Source of the DNA: Pampinifervens sp037481935 | Lineage (GTDB): Bacteria; Aquificota; Aquificia; Aquificales; Aquificaceae | Reading direction: 5' to 3' | Assembly: GCF_046159715.1 (NCBI RefSeq) | Contig: NZ_JBJXCT010000009.1 | Span: 1 to 64,000 of the forward strand | Length of the DNA stretch: 64,000 nt | Shown: positions 17,027 through 25,532 of the stretch, in pieces | Layout: each line of letters starts with the position of its first letter | Numbering within the stretch: position 1 is the stretch's first letter | The notes under the pieces: generated by a model | Databases searched by the model: none | What the model was told of the DNA's origin: nothing | Seen by the model: only the letters and a program-made list of their open reading frames with translations | Translations under genes and position numbers: made by a program

Positions 17027-18191
17027 ACGTTCTTACCGTGTCAAGAAGTGCCAGAAACTCCCTTGTCTGTCTTACATCGTGGACTCTTGCTATGTTTGCC
17101 CCCTTGATTACGGCAGGTGCAAGGGCACCCAGACTGCCATACAGCCTCTCCACAGGCTCAGTTTTCTTCCTGAGAAGCCCCTCCATCACAAGACCTATAA
17201 AGGACTTTCTTGAGACGCCCACAAGAAGCGGAAGACCCAATATTCTGAGCTCTTCAAACCTCTTGAGTATTTCCACGTTATGCTCAGGGAGTTTCCCAAA
17301 GCCTATGCCCGGGTCAAGGATTACCTGTCCATTATAGCCAGTATCTTTCAGAGCCCTCAGCCTCTCCTCAAACCACAGCACTATCTCCTCCACTACATCC
17401 TCGTAGACGGGTGGTTTTTCTCTCCATGTCTCCGGTCTTCCCTTTATATGCGTGAGCACGTAAGGACAGCCATAGGATGCCACGACCCTGAACATCTCTC
17501 CGTCAAAGGTTCCACCGCTTATATCGTTTATTATGTCTGCCCCCTCCTCAAGGCATGCCTGTGCCACCTTCGCCTTGTATGTATCTATGGAAATCCAGAC
17601 ATTGGGGAGCTCTTTTCTTACTTCCTTCAGCACAGGGATAAGCCTTCTGAGCTCCTCCTCTGCGCTTATTCTCTCAGAGCCTGGCCTTGTGGACTCTGCT
17701 CCTATATCTATTATATCCGCACCTTCTTCCACCATCTGCACCGCCCTCTCTATTGCCTTTGAAGGCTCAAGGTAAAGACCACCGTCAGAAAAGGAGTCGG
17801 GTGTTATGTTGAGAATGCCCATTACCGCAGTCTTTATACCCAGGGGCAGTATTTTCTGGTTGAACTGGAGCTTAAAGGACCTCTTTCTGTAGCTCTGGAG
17901 CTTCTGAAGGATTTCAAGGGCAAGGCTTCTGTCCTCTTTAACAAGAAGGGAGCAAAAATCCTTTAGCTGAGTTTCTGAACCACACAGGACAACAGAGTCT
18001 TCACTGTAAAAGGCATGCAGGCAGGCTCTTTTTGCAAGAGGGACAATAACTTCAGTCTTTACCCCCTTCGTATATATCACATGGAAGACCCCCTCAAAGG
18101 CCCTTTCGTAGGCTTCTCTGAAAAAAACACCCATTTTCTCCTTGAGGAATCTGTAGAAGGCCTCCCTGCTCTCAAAGTGCTTGACCAGCAT
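17013..18191 (-). CDS. folP: dihydropteroate synthase FolP with N-terminal extension
   Basis: FolP joins 6-hydroxymethyl-dihydropterin diphosphate to p-aminobenzoate. The C-terminal 270 residues are a standard DHPS: MGILNITPDSFSDGG, DIGAESTRPGS, SIDTYKAKVA, INDISGG, DPGIGFGK and GVSRKSF are all present. The first 120 residues are an extra domain not found in short DHPS enzymes, and I do not recognise it. The ATG at 18191 sits 7 nt after TATTCT (18204-18199), suggesting a leaderless start; an upstream TTG (18197) is possible. It is the first gene of a folP-cdaA-ybbR unit. Confidence 0.95.
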   Translation of the reverse strand: MLVKHFESREAFYRFLKEKMGVFFREAYERAFEGVFHVIYTKGVKTEVIVPLAKRACLHAFYSEDSVVLCGSETQLKDFCSLLVKEDRSLALEILQKLQSYRKRSFKLQFNQKILPLGIKTAVMGILNITPDSFSDGGLYLEPSKAIERAVQMVEEGADIIDIGAESTRPGSERISAEEELRRLIPVLKEVRKELPNVWISIDTYKAKVAQACLEEGADIINDISGGTFDGEMFRVVASYGCPYVLTHIKGRPETWREKPPVYEDVVEEIVLWFEERLRALKDTGYNGQVILDPGIGFGKLPEHNVEILKRFEELRILGLPLLVGVSRKSFIGLVMEGLLRKKTEPVERLYGSLGALAPAVIKGANIARVHDVRQTREFLALLDTVRTYGEF

Positions 18192-18198
18192 ACACAAT

Positions 18199-18209
18199 AG
18201 AATACATTA
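18199..18209. promoter_or_regulatory. back-to-back -10 boxes of folP and frdB
   Basis: The gap between the two divergent ATGs is only 25 bp. TATTCT (minus strand, 18204-18199) lies 7 nt from the folP ATG and TACATT (plus strand, 18204-18209) lies 7 nt from the frdB ATG, sharing one base. Both messages would be leaderless, and polymerase could not occupy both promoters at once. Confidence 0.5.
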
Positions 18210-18216
18210 TTTAACC

Positions 18217-18900
18217 ATGGTTTTAAGGCTGAAGATAAAGAGGCAGGAAGATTCTGGAAAATCCTACTATCAGACCTTTGAAGTTCCCTATCAGGAGGGT
18301 ATGACCCTTCTTATGGCGCTTCAGAGAATAAAAGAAGACCTTGACCCAACGCTCAGCTTCAGACACTTTTGCAGGGCAGGCATATGTGGAACCTGCACCA
18401 TAATTGTGAATGGCTTTCCCAGGCTTGCCTGCAAGGAGCAGGCACTGCCCTATGCCCTTTTCGGTGAGGAAGTGCTCATAGAACCCATAAGGAACTTCAG
18501 GGTAATAAAAGACCTGGTTGTGGACAACGAAGAGGTTGTGGGGAAAATCAAGAGCATGCGACTCTGGATAAAAGAGCAGAGCAAAGACCCGAGAATAGAG
18601 CCAGAACTTAGCAGAAAGATAGAGAATTCTGCGGACTGCATTCTATGCCTTGCCTGTCAGTCCTTCTGCCCACAGGTGCTTGAAGAGAACTATGCGGGTC
18701 CTCTGTTTTTTGCCAAACTTTTCAGGTTCTACGAAGACCCGAGGGAGGAAAACAAAGAGCTAAGAGCCTATCAGGCGGTAAGGGAAGGAAACCTTTATCA
18801 CTGCCTTTCCTGCAACAAGTGCAACCTGGTGTGTCCAAAGGAAGTGGAGCCGGCAACCCTTATAAGAGAACTGATGCAGACAATGCATGTGGCTTCTTAG
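18217..18900 (+). CDS. frdB: fumarate reductase / succinate dehydrogenase Fe-S subunit
   Basis: A 227-aa iron-sulfur subunit. Cysteines C52, C57, C60 (CRAGICGTC) and C72 bind the [2Fe-2S] cluster; CILCLACQSFCPQ and CLSCNKCNLVCPKE bind the two further clusters. In Aquificae fumarate reductase runs the reductive TCA cycle, so FrdB is the likelier role than succinate dehydrogenase. No flavoprotein or membrane subunit lies next to it; the following gene is flgA, overlapping by 14 bases. The ATG 18217 is chosen over the upstream 18181 start, which overlaps folP. Confidence 0.9.
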   Translation: MVLRLKIKRQEDSGKSYYQTFEVPYQEGMTLLMALQRIKEDLDPTLSFRHFCRAGICGTCTIIVNGFPRLACKEQALPYALFGEEVLIEPIRNFRVIKDLVVDNEEVVGKIKSMRLWIKEQSKDPRIEPELSRKIENSADCILCLACQSFCPQVLEENYAGPLFFAKLFRFYEDPREENKELRAYQAVREGNLYHCLSCNKCNLVCPKEVEPATLIRELMQTMHVAS

Positions 18901-19507
18901 CCTTCTGTTTGCCCTATGCCTTGCCTTTGCAAGTCCTGAAAGGCTCGTGGAGTCAGAGGTATACAGGCGCTTCGGCGATAGCGTGAAGGTTCAGAAGGTC
19001 AGGATACCCTCTCCCAGAGGCATGGAAATTGAGAGGGTTGAGCTGGATATGGAATACGGCAGAAGCAGGGCAGTTGCATACCTCTATTCGGGCAGAGAAA
19101 GGTATCAGGCTATCATAGATGCCCTTTGGAAGGCAAAGGTCTACATAGCCCTTGAGGACATACCACAGGGAAGTCCAATAAGACCTGAGCATTTCAGGGT
19201 GGAGGAGAGACTGATGAAGACCATACCCTCAGACCTGAGGCTCAGCCCCGAGGATTTTGGGAACTTTGTGGCTTCAACCCGCATAACAAAGGGGACCATA
19301 CTCAGAAGGTCCCTGCTGAAGGAAGTTCCTGCGGTGAAGGCTGGTGAGGCTGTGGAGGCTGTTTACAGGAGCGGTTCCATTGAGGTGGGCTTTCAGGCAG
19401 TGGCTGTGGATACTGGCGGAGTTGGGAAAGTAATACGCATAAGGAGGGAGGACAGAATGCTGAGGGGAAGGGTCCTCTCAAGGGGAAGGGTGGAGGTGCT
19501 TCCGTGA
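18887..19507 (+). CDS. flgA: flagellar P-ring assembly chaperone FlgA
   Basis: FlgA (206 aa) is a periplasmic chaperone for assembly of the flagellar P ring. There is a signal peptide (MWLLSLLFALCLAFASPE), then an N-terminal domain, then the SAF-type domain beginning near VYIALEDIPQGSPIRPEHFRVEE, and a C-terminal GSIEVGFQAVAVDTGGVGKVIRIR region typical of FlgA. It begins within frdB. Together with motAB and flgF it shows that the organism encodes flagella. Confidence 0.88.
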   Translation: MWLLSLLFALCLAFASPERLVESEVYRRFGDSVKVQKVRIPSPRGMEIERVELDMEYGRSRAVAYLYSGRERYQAIIDALWKAKVYIALEDIPQGSPIRPEHFRVEERLMKTIPSDLRLSPEDFGNFVASTRITKGTILRRSLLKEVPAVKAGEAVEAVYRSGSIEVGFQAVAVDTGGVGKVIRIRREDRMLRGRVLSRGRVEVLP

Positions 19508-19914
19508 AGGAGGAATTCTCTGCGGGAGGTGTGCTTATTAGGGAAGGACAGATTCTGCTTATCAAGAATCCTTCTGATGTGTGGACTTTTCCCAAAGGTC
19601 TTGTGGAAGAAGGAGAAAAGCCAGAGGATACTGCAGTCAGGGAAGTTTACGAAGAGACAGGAGTAAGGGGGAAGATAATTTCAGAGCTTGGTAAGATAAA
19701 CTACTGGTATGTGAGGGAGGGGGAGAAGATAAGAAAGAGCGTTGTTTACTATCTTATGGCGTATGTGGATGGGGAGCCGGAGCCATCCTGGGAGGTGAAG
19801 GATGCAAAGTTTTTCCCTGCTGAAGAGGTGGAGAGGTTGCTGAAATACAGGGGAGATAGAGAGATATTCCACAGGGCTTTAAAGGCTATTCCTTCTCAAG
19901 GTGCCTCTTCATGA
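19504..19914 (+). CDS. Nudix hydrolase, Ap4A-hydrolase-like
   Basis: A 136-aa Nudix protein. The Nudix box is intact: G-LVEEG-E-KPEDTAV-REVYEETGV from about residue 36. Size and sequence resemble the small bacterial diadenosine-tetraphosphate hydrolases known from Aquifex; substrate is inferred only. The start is GTG, overlapping the flgA stop as GTGA. The 3' end converges on and overlaps the secreted hydrolase-like gene by 29 bases. Confidence 0.88.
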   Translation: MKEEFSAGGVLIREGQILLIKNPSDVWTFPKGLVEEGEKPEDTAVREVYEETGVRGKIISELGKINYWYVREGEKIRKSVVYYLMAYVDGEPEPSWEVKDAKFFPAEEVERLLKYRGDREIFHRALKAIPSQGASS

Positions 19915-20770
19915 AAAGTGAAGACCTTATAAGAGCATCCTTTGATGCCAGGTCATCGGCAAAGGTTCTCCTGTCAAGTCTGAAGTCAAAGCCCCTTCCC
20001 ACGCCCGGGTAAACCAGTATCCATATAGGCACGCCCTTTGCCCTGAGGTGTTCTACCGCCACAAGCGCAGGTCTTATCCTCTGATACTGCTCATTTTCAC
20101 CCACAAGTATCAGGGTGGGTATTCTAAGGCTTTCCCACTCTGGGGCGTAGCGGTAAACCTGTTCAGGCTCTGGGGCGTTGGGGTTTTGCATATGGGGATA
20201 GTAGGCCACAAAGCAGGCTATGTTCTTCTCCTGCCTTTTAAAGGTCACGAGAAGCCTGATAGCGTAGTATCCACCCCTTGTAAGTCCGTAGGCACAGATT
20301 CTTTTTCCTTTTAAGTCATCTCTGTTAAGGGCATACACCAGGACTGCATCAAGGTCCTCCTCAAGCACGGGGTCATGCTCTATGGGAAACTGGGGTATAA
20401 GCCTGCCAGTGTAGAGGTCTGGCGCTATCACAACAAACCCCTTGCTGGCAAGCCTTTTTGCATGAAGTTTAAACAGGTCGTCAAGCCCACGCCTTCCATG
20501 TATAAAAAGAACTCCTGGATACCTTTCCCTGTCATCTGGCCTGTATATGAAGACGGGCACTTCCACATCTCTTTTCTTAACTACAGCGGTTTCCACTCTC
20601 ACCCTGTAGTTGGGCACATTTTCTATGTAGCCCTCATCCCACCACTTAGAATCCCACCACCATGCTGACTGCCCCTTTTCCATAAGCTTATCCACGAGGC
20701 CTTTCACAAACTCATCGCTTGCATTGCTTAGACCTGCAAGCATCGTAAGCATCAATAGGACCCTTATCAT
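19886..20770 (-). CDS. secreted dienelactone-hydrolase-fold protein, degenerate triad
   Basis: A 294-aa alpha/beta hydrolase with a signal peptide (residues 1-18). The fold is clear: YPGVLFIHGRRGLDD, GFVVIAPDLYTGR and a nucleophile elbow. The catalytic residues are not the usual ones: the elbow reads GLTRGG (Thr164 where Cys or Ser is expected), the acid position reads GENE (Glu227 for Asp), and the last strand reads YPGVGRGF (Arg259 for His). It may be inactive or act non-catalytically. Its start overlaps the stop of glcD as ATGA, so the two are probably co-expressed. Confidence 0.8.
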   Translation of the reverse strand: MIRVLLMLTMLAGLSNASDEFVKGLVDKLMEKGQSAWWWDSKWWDEGYIENVPNYRVRVETAVVKKRDVEVPVFIYRPDDRERYPGVLFIHGRRGLDDLFKLHAKRLASKGFVVIAPDLYTGRLIPQFPIEHDPVLEEDLDAVLVYALNRDDLKGKRICAYGLTRGGYYAIRLLVTFKRQEKNIACFVAYYPHMQNPNAPEPEQVYRYAPEWESLRIPTLILVGENEQYQRIRPALVAVEHLRAKGVPIWILVYPGVGRGFDFRLDRRTFADDLASKDALIRSSLFMKRHLEKE

Positions 20771-22164
20771 GGTTCAAGCTCCACCACTTTACCCGGATTA
20801 AAAAGGTTTTTGGGGTCAAAGAGCCTCTTTATACCTTTGAGCAGTTCATATCCCGCATTTCCAAACTGCCACTGGAGAAACTTCTTCTTTGTGAGCCCAA
20901 CGCCATGCTCTCCCGTTATGGAGCCGTTGTATCTGAGGGCAATTTCAAAAACCTCGTCCACTGCCTTCTCTGCCCTTTCTTCCTCTTCTCTGTTAGCTTT
21001 GTCATAGAGCAGGTTCACATGAAGGTTCCCGTCTCCTATGTGTCCAAATATGACCATTAGAAGGTCGTATTTCTTTGCAACCTTCCTGAACTCTGGAATT
21101 GCTTCTGAGAGATGTATTCTCGGAATTACTATGTCCTCGTTTATTTTGCCTGTTCTCAGGTTTCCAAGGGCCGGCCCCAGGCTTTTTCTTGCACTCCAGA
21201 GCCTTTCCTCTTCTTCCCTGCTGTTTGCAGTCCTTACCTCCACTCCCATGGAATGAAGCAGCTCTTTAATATCCCTTATATCCTCCTGCACGCTCTGAGG
21301 TGAGCCATCCACCTCTATGAGAAGCAGTGCTGATACCTTTGGCAGTCCCACTGGCTTGTAGTCCTCCACAGCCCTTATGGCATCCTCATCCATAAACTCA
21401 AGGGCGGAGGGGAATATGCCAGAGGTGAATATCTTTGTAACCGCCCTGCCCACATGCTCAAGTCTGTCAAAGAGCGCCAGTGCGGTTGCCCTTGCCTTTG
21501 GCTTGGGTATCAGCTTGAGGGTTGCAGAGGTTATCAGACCCAGTGTCCCTTCAGACCCTACAAAAAGCTTGGTAATATCGTAGCCTGCCACATCCTTTAT
21601 GACAGGGTTTCCCGTCTTTATAGCCTCCCCATCTTTTATCACTGCGGTAAGCCCCAGCACATATTCCCTCGTTACACCATACTTGAGGCATCTTGGTCCG
21701 CCGGCGTTTTCTGCAATGTTCCCCCCAAGGGTTGAATACTTGAAAGAAGAGGGGTCTGGTGGATAGAAGAGCCCCAGCCTTTCCACATACTCCTGAAACT
21801 GTGCAGTTATAACGCCTGGCTGGACCTCTGCAGTGGCGTTGTCCACGTTCACCTCAAATCGCTTCATCCTCTCAAAGGATACAACCACGCCCCTCTCAGA
21901 GGTTGGCACTGCACCACCCGTCAGGCCTGAGCCGGCACCTCTCGGGAAGATGGGTATTCCTTCTTCATAGCATGCCTTTACCAGTTTAACCACATCCTCA
22001 TGGCTCTCTGGAAAGACCACAGCGGAGGGTAAAGCCCTCTCAACGGGTATGGGAGTTGCATCGTAGGAATAGAGTTTTCTTTCAACGAGGGATGTATTCA
22101 CCTTCTCCTTCCCGAGAGCTTCCACAAGTTTGTCAAGGGGTTTTTTTCTGAGCACTCCAAACAT
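20767..22164 (-). CDS. glcD: FAD-linked oxidase, GlcD family
   Basis: A 465-aa FAD-binding (PCMH-type) oxidoreductase of the GlcD/D-lactate dehydrogenase family. The FAD domain shows FPRGAGSGLTGGAVPT and STLGGNIAENAGGPRCLKYG; the C-terminal cap has FGHIGDGNLHVN and the terminal GEHGVGLTKK. Substrate may be glycolate or D-lactate. No glcE or glcF partner is adjacent; it is followed only by the secreted hydrolase-like gene. TATTTT (22176-22171) ends 6 nt before the ATG, so it is probably leaderless. Confidence 0.92.
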   Translation of the reverse strand: MFGVLRKKPLDKLVEALGKEKVNTSLVERKLYSYDATPIPVERALPSAVVFPESHEDVVKLVKACYEEGIPIFPRGAGSGLTGGAVPTSERGVVVSFERMKRFEVNVDNATAEVQPGVITAQFQEYVERLGLFYPPDPSSFKYSTLGGNIAENAGGPRCLKYGVTREYVLGLTAVIKDGEAIKTGNPVIKDVAGYDITKLFVGSEGTLGLITSATLKLIPKPKARATALALFDRLEHVGRAVTKIFTSGIFPSALEFMDEDAIRAVEDYKPVGLPKVSALLLIEVDGSPQSVQEDIRDIKELLHSMGVEVRTANSREEEERLWSARKSLGPALGNLRTGKINEDIVIPRIHLSEAIPEFRKVAKKYDLLMVIFGHIGDGNLHVNLLYDKANREEEERAEKAVDEVFEIALRYNGSITGEHGVGLTKKKFLQWQFGNAGYELLKGIKRLFDPKNLFNPGKVVELEP

Positions 22165-22200
22165 GGCATAAAAATATAAACCCAGCCTATATTTATAACA

Positions 22201-22710
22201 ATGCCCCTAGTCACCATGCTGTGGGGAAGGCAGGAAGGTCAGAGCTTTTATCCTGAGAAAATATTCTGGCTACTGGAAAACCCACACCCCCACTGGGTTG
22301 AGACCGTAAAGGACAACCTCAAGCTGGACTTCAGAGAAAGCGGTTTCAGACAGTTTGTTTCTCTATCCTCCAGGCATCTGGTCACCGACGCCATGCTCAT
22401 GTTTGGGCTTGAGTATGCAGTTGAGAGAGAAAGGCTCATAGAGAGCCTCAATCCCATACGGCTAACGGTGAGGGTAAAGCCCGGCAGTTTTCTGGGTATA
22501 AGCCATCACTTCCTAGGTGCACCCTTTGAGATAGAACATGATGAGGTGCTGAGAGAGTTTTTAAAAAACTCAAGAAGATTACTTGAGGAGGGAGGCTTTG
22601 GACTGAACGTGGTTCTTATATCTCATAACCCATTCGTGGAGGACCTTGTTCTGGAAAATCTGGAGAGGATATGCAGTCTCAGTTATAGATTTTATGGAGC
22701 AAGACCATGA
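22201..22710 (+). CDS. conserved hypothetical protein
   Basis: Not recognised. A 169-residue soluble protein with no signal or membrane segment, mixed alpha/beta composition and a central FLGISHHFLGAPFEIEHDEV segment with a His/Asp cluster. TATATT (22188-22193) ends 7 nt before the ATG, so it is likely leaderless; the divergent glcD start is only 36 bp away. It overlaps the following TPR gene as ATGA. Confidence 0.65.
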   Translation: MPLVTMLWGRQEGQSFYPEKIFWLLENPHPHWVETVKDNLKLDFRESGFRQFVSLSSRHLVTDAMLMFGLEYAVERERLIESLNPIRLTVRVKPGSFLGISHHFLGAPFEIEHDEVLREFLKNSRRLLEEGGFGLNVVLISHNPFVEDLVLENLERICSLSYRFYGARP

Positions 22711-22949
22711 TGGAGAGAGGCTATAAGGGAGTCTTCAGCAGGATGGGAGAGAGCCTTCTGGAGAGGTTTATTGAAGATTTAAAGAAAGAGCTTCAGGAGA
22801 AGCCTGAAGACCCGGAGCTTCTCCTTAAACTTGGAGTTGCCTGCGTCAGGGCCGGAAAGGTATCAGAGGCAAGGGAGGTCTATAAAAGGCTGAAGCTCAT
22901 TGACCAGCAGAAGGCAAAGGAACTTCTTGACCTTATCTACGAAGTTTAG
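22707..22949 (+). CDS. small TPR-like protein
   Basis: An 80-residue helical protein. Residues about 32-66 (PEDPELLLKLGVACVRAGKV and what follows) form one tetratricopeptide-like unit with its second helix REVYKRLKLIDQQKA. Probably a protein-protein interaction module. It is translationally coupled to the hypothetical gene upstream and ends 2 bp from the facing PsiE-like gene. The first or the second of two consecutive ATG codons could be the start. Confidence 0.6.
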   Translation: MMERGYKGVFSRMGESLLERFIEDLKKELQEKPEDPELLLKLGVACVRAGKVSEAREVYKRLKLIDQQKAKELLDLIYEV

Positions 22950-22951
22950 AG

Positions 22952-23368
22952 CTATTTTGTGGGTTTGAACACAACCGTAAGCGTCCTTGCCCCAACCAGA
23001 AGGGCTATACCCAGCGTCCAGAGAATCACATCTGTCCCCTTTAAGTTGCCGGCAAAAATGTATATCATCAACTCCCTTATCATGAAGGCTACGGCTATTT
23101 CTATGAGTATTTCAACTCTAACTCTCTCATGTTCAAAGTAGTCCACAAAGGCCCTTACAAGTTCAAGGAGTATTACTATGGAAAGAACGTTGGTAACAAG
23201 CTCCTTTATGCTGAGCCTTACCGTTGCCTCTGTAAAGACCAGGCCAAGCTCCAGAATGGTTCTTCCAAGACCTACGAAGAGAGAAAAGAGAAGTATAATT
23301 ATTGCCACATTGAAGACTATACCGGTAAAAAACCTGTAAAGCCTAAGTATGCTCTCCTGCAGGCTCAT
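22952..23368 (-). CDS. PsiE-like integral membrane protein (second copy)
   Basis: A 138-aa protein with four membrane helices and the segment LELVRAFVDYFEHERVRVEI between helices 2 and 3, the position of the charged PsiE motif. It resembles the family of the gene at 15020 but differs in sequence. It is the last gene of a leftward unit behind the citryl-CoA lyase gene (ATGA overlap). No functional link between a PsiE protein and citrate cleavage is known to me. Confidence 0.7.
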   Translation of the reverse strand: MSLQESILRLYRFFTGIVFNVAIIILLFSLFVGLGRTILELGLVFTEATVRLSIKELVTNVLSIVILLELVRAFVDYFEHERVRVEILIEIAVAFMIRELMIYIFAGNLKGTDVILWTLGIALLVGARTLTVVFKPTK

Positions 23369-24144
23369 ACCCTCCTGAACTCTTCGGGCAATTCTCTTGG
23401 AGGCACACCCGTGTATTCTGTCTCTGCCTCTTCATCAAGCCTCTTGGAGAAGGGCTTTTCTGTGGTGAGCTCTTCATAGACATGCGCCACAAGCCCTGGA
23501 ACCCTTCCTATTATGAAAAAGCCCTTTCCAAGCCTCCAGTCAAAGCCCATCTCTGATGCAACCGCAGCAATGCCCCCATCCACGTTGAGCACAAGCCTTT
23601 TGCCCTTCTGCCTACCAATCTCCTCCTGAACCGCCTCTGCAAACTCACAGTGTTTTCCGTAAAAGCCAAGACTTCTGGCTACATCCATGAGCCTCTTGGT
23701 CCTGGGGTCAAAGTCCTTGTAGTATCTGTGTCCATAGCCAGGTATGGGCTTTTTAGCTTCAAGATGTTCTTTTACTATATCCTCCACACTTTTCTGGCTT
23801 GCCACTCCTTCCTGAATAAACTTCATGGCATCCTCAAGGGCTCCGCCATGGGCAGAACCAAAGGCCAGAACACCTGCAGCAACGCCCACGTTGAGAGAAT
23901 TACCGCCTGAAGCCACGGACCTTGCAGCTATAACAGAAGGTGGTGCTATTCCGTGGTCAATTACGGAGACAAAGATGGCTTCCATCATCTTTGATTCCTT
24001 TTCGCCGGGAAGCTCTCCTTTGAGTATCAGGTATATGGCCTGGGCAAAGCTCAGGTTTCCCACAAGGTCCAGAAGCCTGTAGCCCCTTATGTAAGTTTCA
24101 TGCCCCACATGCTGGGTTATGGCTGTCCTCCACTTCTTTTCCAT
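23365..24144 (-). CDS. ccl: citryl-CoA lyase (citrate-synthase fold)
   Basis: A 259-aa protein of the citrate synthase superfamily, far shorter than citrate synthase (about 400 aa). It keeps the catalytic region: FGSAHGGALEDA (His), PGYGHRYYKDFDPRTKRL (His/Arg) and the VPGLVAHVYEE end. In Hydrogenobacter and Aquifex, citrate is cleaved in two steps: citryl-CoA synthetase, then this roughly 30-kDa lyase giving acetyl-CoA and oxaloacetate in the reductive TCA cycle. The start is set at the ATG 8 nt after GGAGG, rather than the ATG at 24159. The synthetase genes are not in the window. Confidence 0.9.
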   Translation of the reverse strand: MEKKWRTAITQHVGHETYIRGYRLLDLVGNLSFAQAIYLILKGELPGEKESKMMEAIFVSVIDHGIAPPSVIAARSVASGGNSLNVGVAAGVLAFGSAHGGALEDAMKFIQEGVASQKSVEDIVKEHLEAKKPIPGYGHRYYKDFDPRTKRLMDVARSLGFYGKHCEFAEAVQEEIGRQKGKRLVLNVDGGIAAVASEMGFDWRLGKGFFIIGRVPGLVAHVYEELTTEKPFSKRLDEEAETEYTGVPPRELPEEFRRV

Positions 24145-24145
24145 T

Positions 24146-25480
24146 TCATACACCTCCAAGCAGTTCCTTGTTTATGCGTATTTTTGTGTTCTTTTTCAGG
24201 TGTTCCACATACTGGGTGAGCATAGCCTGAGACTTGAGGCTGAGTATGTCCCTGACTACTTCCTCCCTTTCTTCAGGTCTTAGCTCCTTTCTGCTCCTCT
24301 TTTCCACAAGAAGCACCCCGTAGCCTTGCCTTAGAGGATAGGGACCAAAGACCCTTTCCCCAGATAGCACAATGCGAACCAGACTGTTCTGGTCCATGTT
24401 GACCACTGCATTGAGTTGCATGGCTGGCGTGTCAGAGAAGTTCAGAGCCCTCACAGCGGGCTTTTTCCCCTCTCTTAGCTCCTTTGCCACCTCCTGTGCC
24501 TTCTGTAGCAGGATGGACTGCGACTTTTCCTCCACCAGTCTCTCTTTCACCTTTTCCTTCACCTTCTCAAACTCTTCATACCCTGCGGGAATGACCTGTT
24601 TTAGATACAGGACCACATAATCTTCTCCATCCTTTGTGATGCTGAACCTTTCCTGAGGGCTAAGCTTCTGAGCTTCCTTTTCCAGGAGGCTTCCCATCTT
24701 CTGGGTGTCCTCCGGCAGTCTATATTCCTGATAGCCCTGACTTTCCTTTCCTTTTTTTAGCTCATTGTATATGGACAGAGCCTTCTCCTTTTCCCTCTCT
24801 CTCCATACCCATATGAGCTTCCCCTCAGGCCTTTTGAAGAGCTCTCTGTTCTTCTGGTAGTATTCCAGCATTTCCTGCTCTGAAGGGCTGTAGCCCTGGG
24901 ATACATCTGCAGGAGTTATAAGATACAAACTTCCACTCAGAAGCGTGTTTTCCGCAAGCAGGTTTATCTCCAGCTCTTTTTCTGAAAGGTATACACCGTT
25001 GCTCAAAAAACTAAGAAGCTTCTGGATGCTCAGGACTTTCCTTATGTATTCTTCGTATTCTTCCGGCGTCAGCCCTATCCTTGACAGCACCTCCCTGTAT
25101 TTAGATGAGGTGAAAAGACCACCCTCCTGAAAGGATGGGTCAGACTTTATTACCTCCACCACCTCCTCATCGCTGGCGATGAAGGAAAGGCTCTTTGCCT
25201 TCTGATACAGGAGCTCCTGAGCCGTAAGGTTTGACAGCACCTGCTCTCTGACAAGCTCTTCCATCTGTGGATTTTTCAGAAGTTCAGAAAATCTCAGAAG
25301 CTCTCTTCTGTAATCCTTTAGAGTTACACAGCCTGAGCCTACCTCCACCACACATCTCTTTGAGGGTGAAGTTATATCACTCACACCTCCTGCAAAGAAC
25401 AGCCACAGAAAAAAACCCCCTGTTGCAACTGCTATAATGGCTACTGTTATACTTTTGTATCTGTGAAGAAGGGAATACAT
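24146..25480 (-). CDS. PpiD/SurA-like periplasmic folding factor
   Basis: A 444-aa protein with an N-terminal membrane anchor (residues about 10-32) and a SurA_N-type chaperone domain (VTLKDYRRELLRFSELLKN..). A parvulin-like or degenerate isomerase region follows toward the C-terminus (FGPYPLRQGYGVLLVEKRSRKELRPEE). This is the PpiD architecture: an inner-membrane-anchored chaperone for secreted proteins. The extended -10 TGCTAAAAT lies about 9 nt before the ATG. It is the first gene of a unit with ccl and the PsiE-like gene. Confidence 0.8.
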   Translation of the reverse strand: MYSLLHRYKSITVAIIAVATGGFFLWLFFAGGVSDITSPSKRCVVEVGSGCVTLKDYRRELLRFSELLKNPQMEELVREQVLSNLTAQELLYQKAKSLSFIASDEEVVEVIKSDPSFQEGGLFTSSKYREVLSRIGLTPEEYEEYIRKVLSIQKLLSFLSNGVYLSEKELEINLLAENTLLSGSLYLITPADVSQGYSPSEQEMLEYYQKNRELFKRPEGKLIWVWREREKEKALSIYNELKKGKESQGYQEYRLPEDTQKMGSLLEKEAQKLSPQERFSITKDGEDYVVLYLKQVIPAGYEEFEKVKEKVKERLVEEKSQSILLQKAQEVAKELREGKKPAVRALNFSDTPAMQLNAVVNMDQNSLVRIVLSGERVFGPYPLRQGYGVLLVEKRSRKELRPEEREEVVRDILSLKSQAMLTQYVEHLKKNTKIRINKELLGGV

Positions 25481-25532
25481 CGGGAGAAAATTTTAGCATA
25501 TATTATTCTGAATTCCTTTTAGGAGGGCTGAC

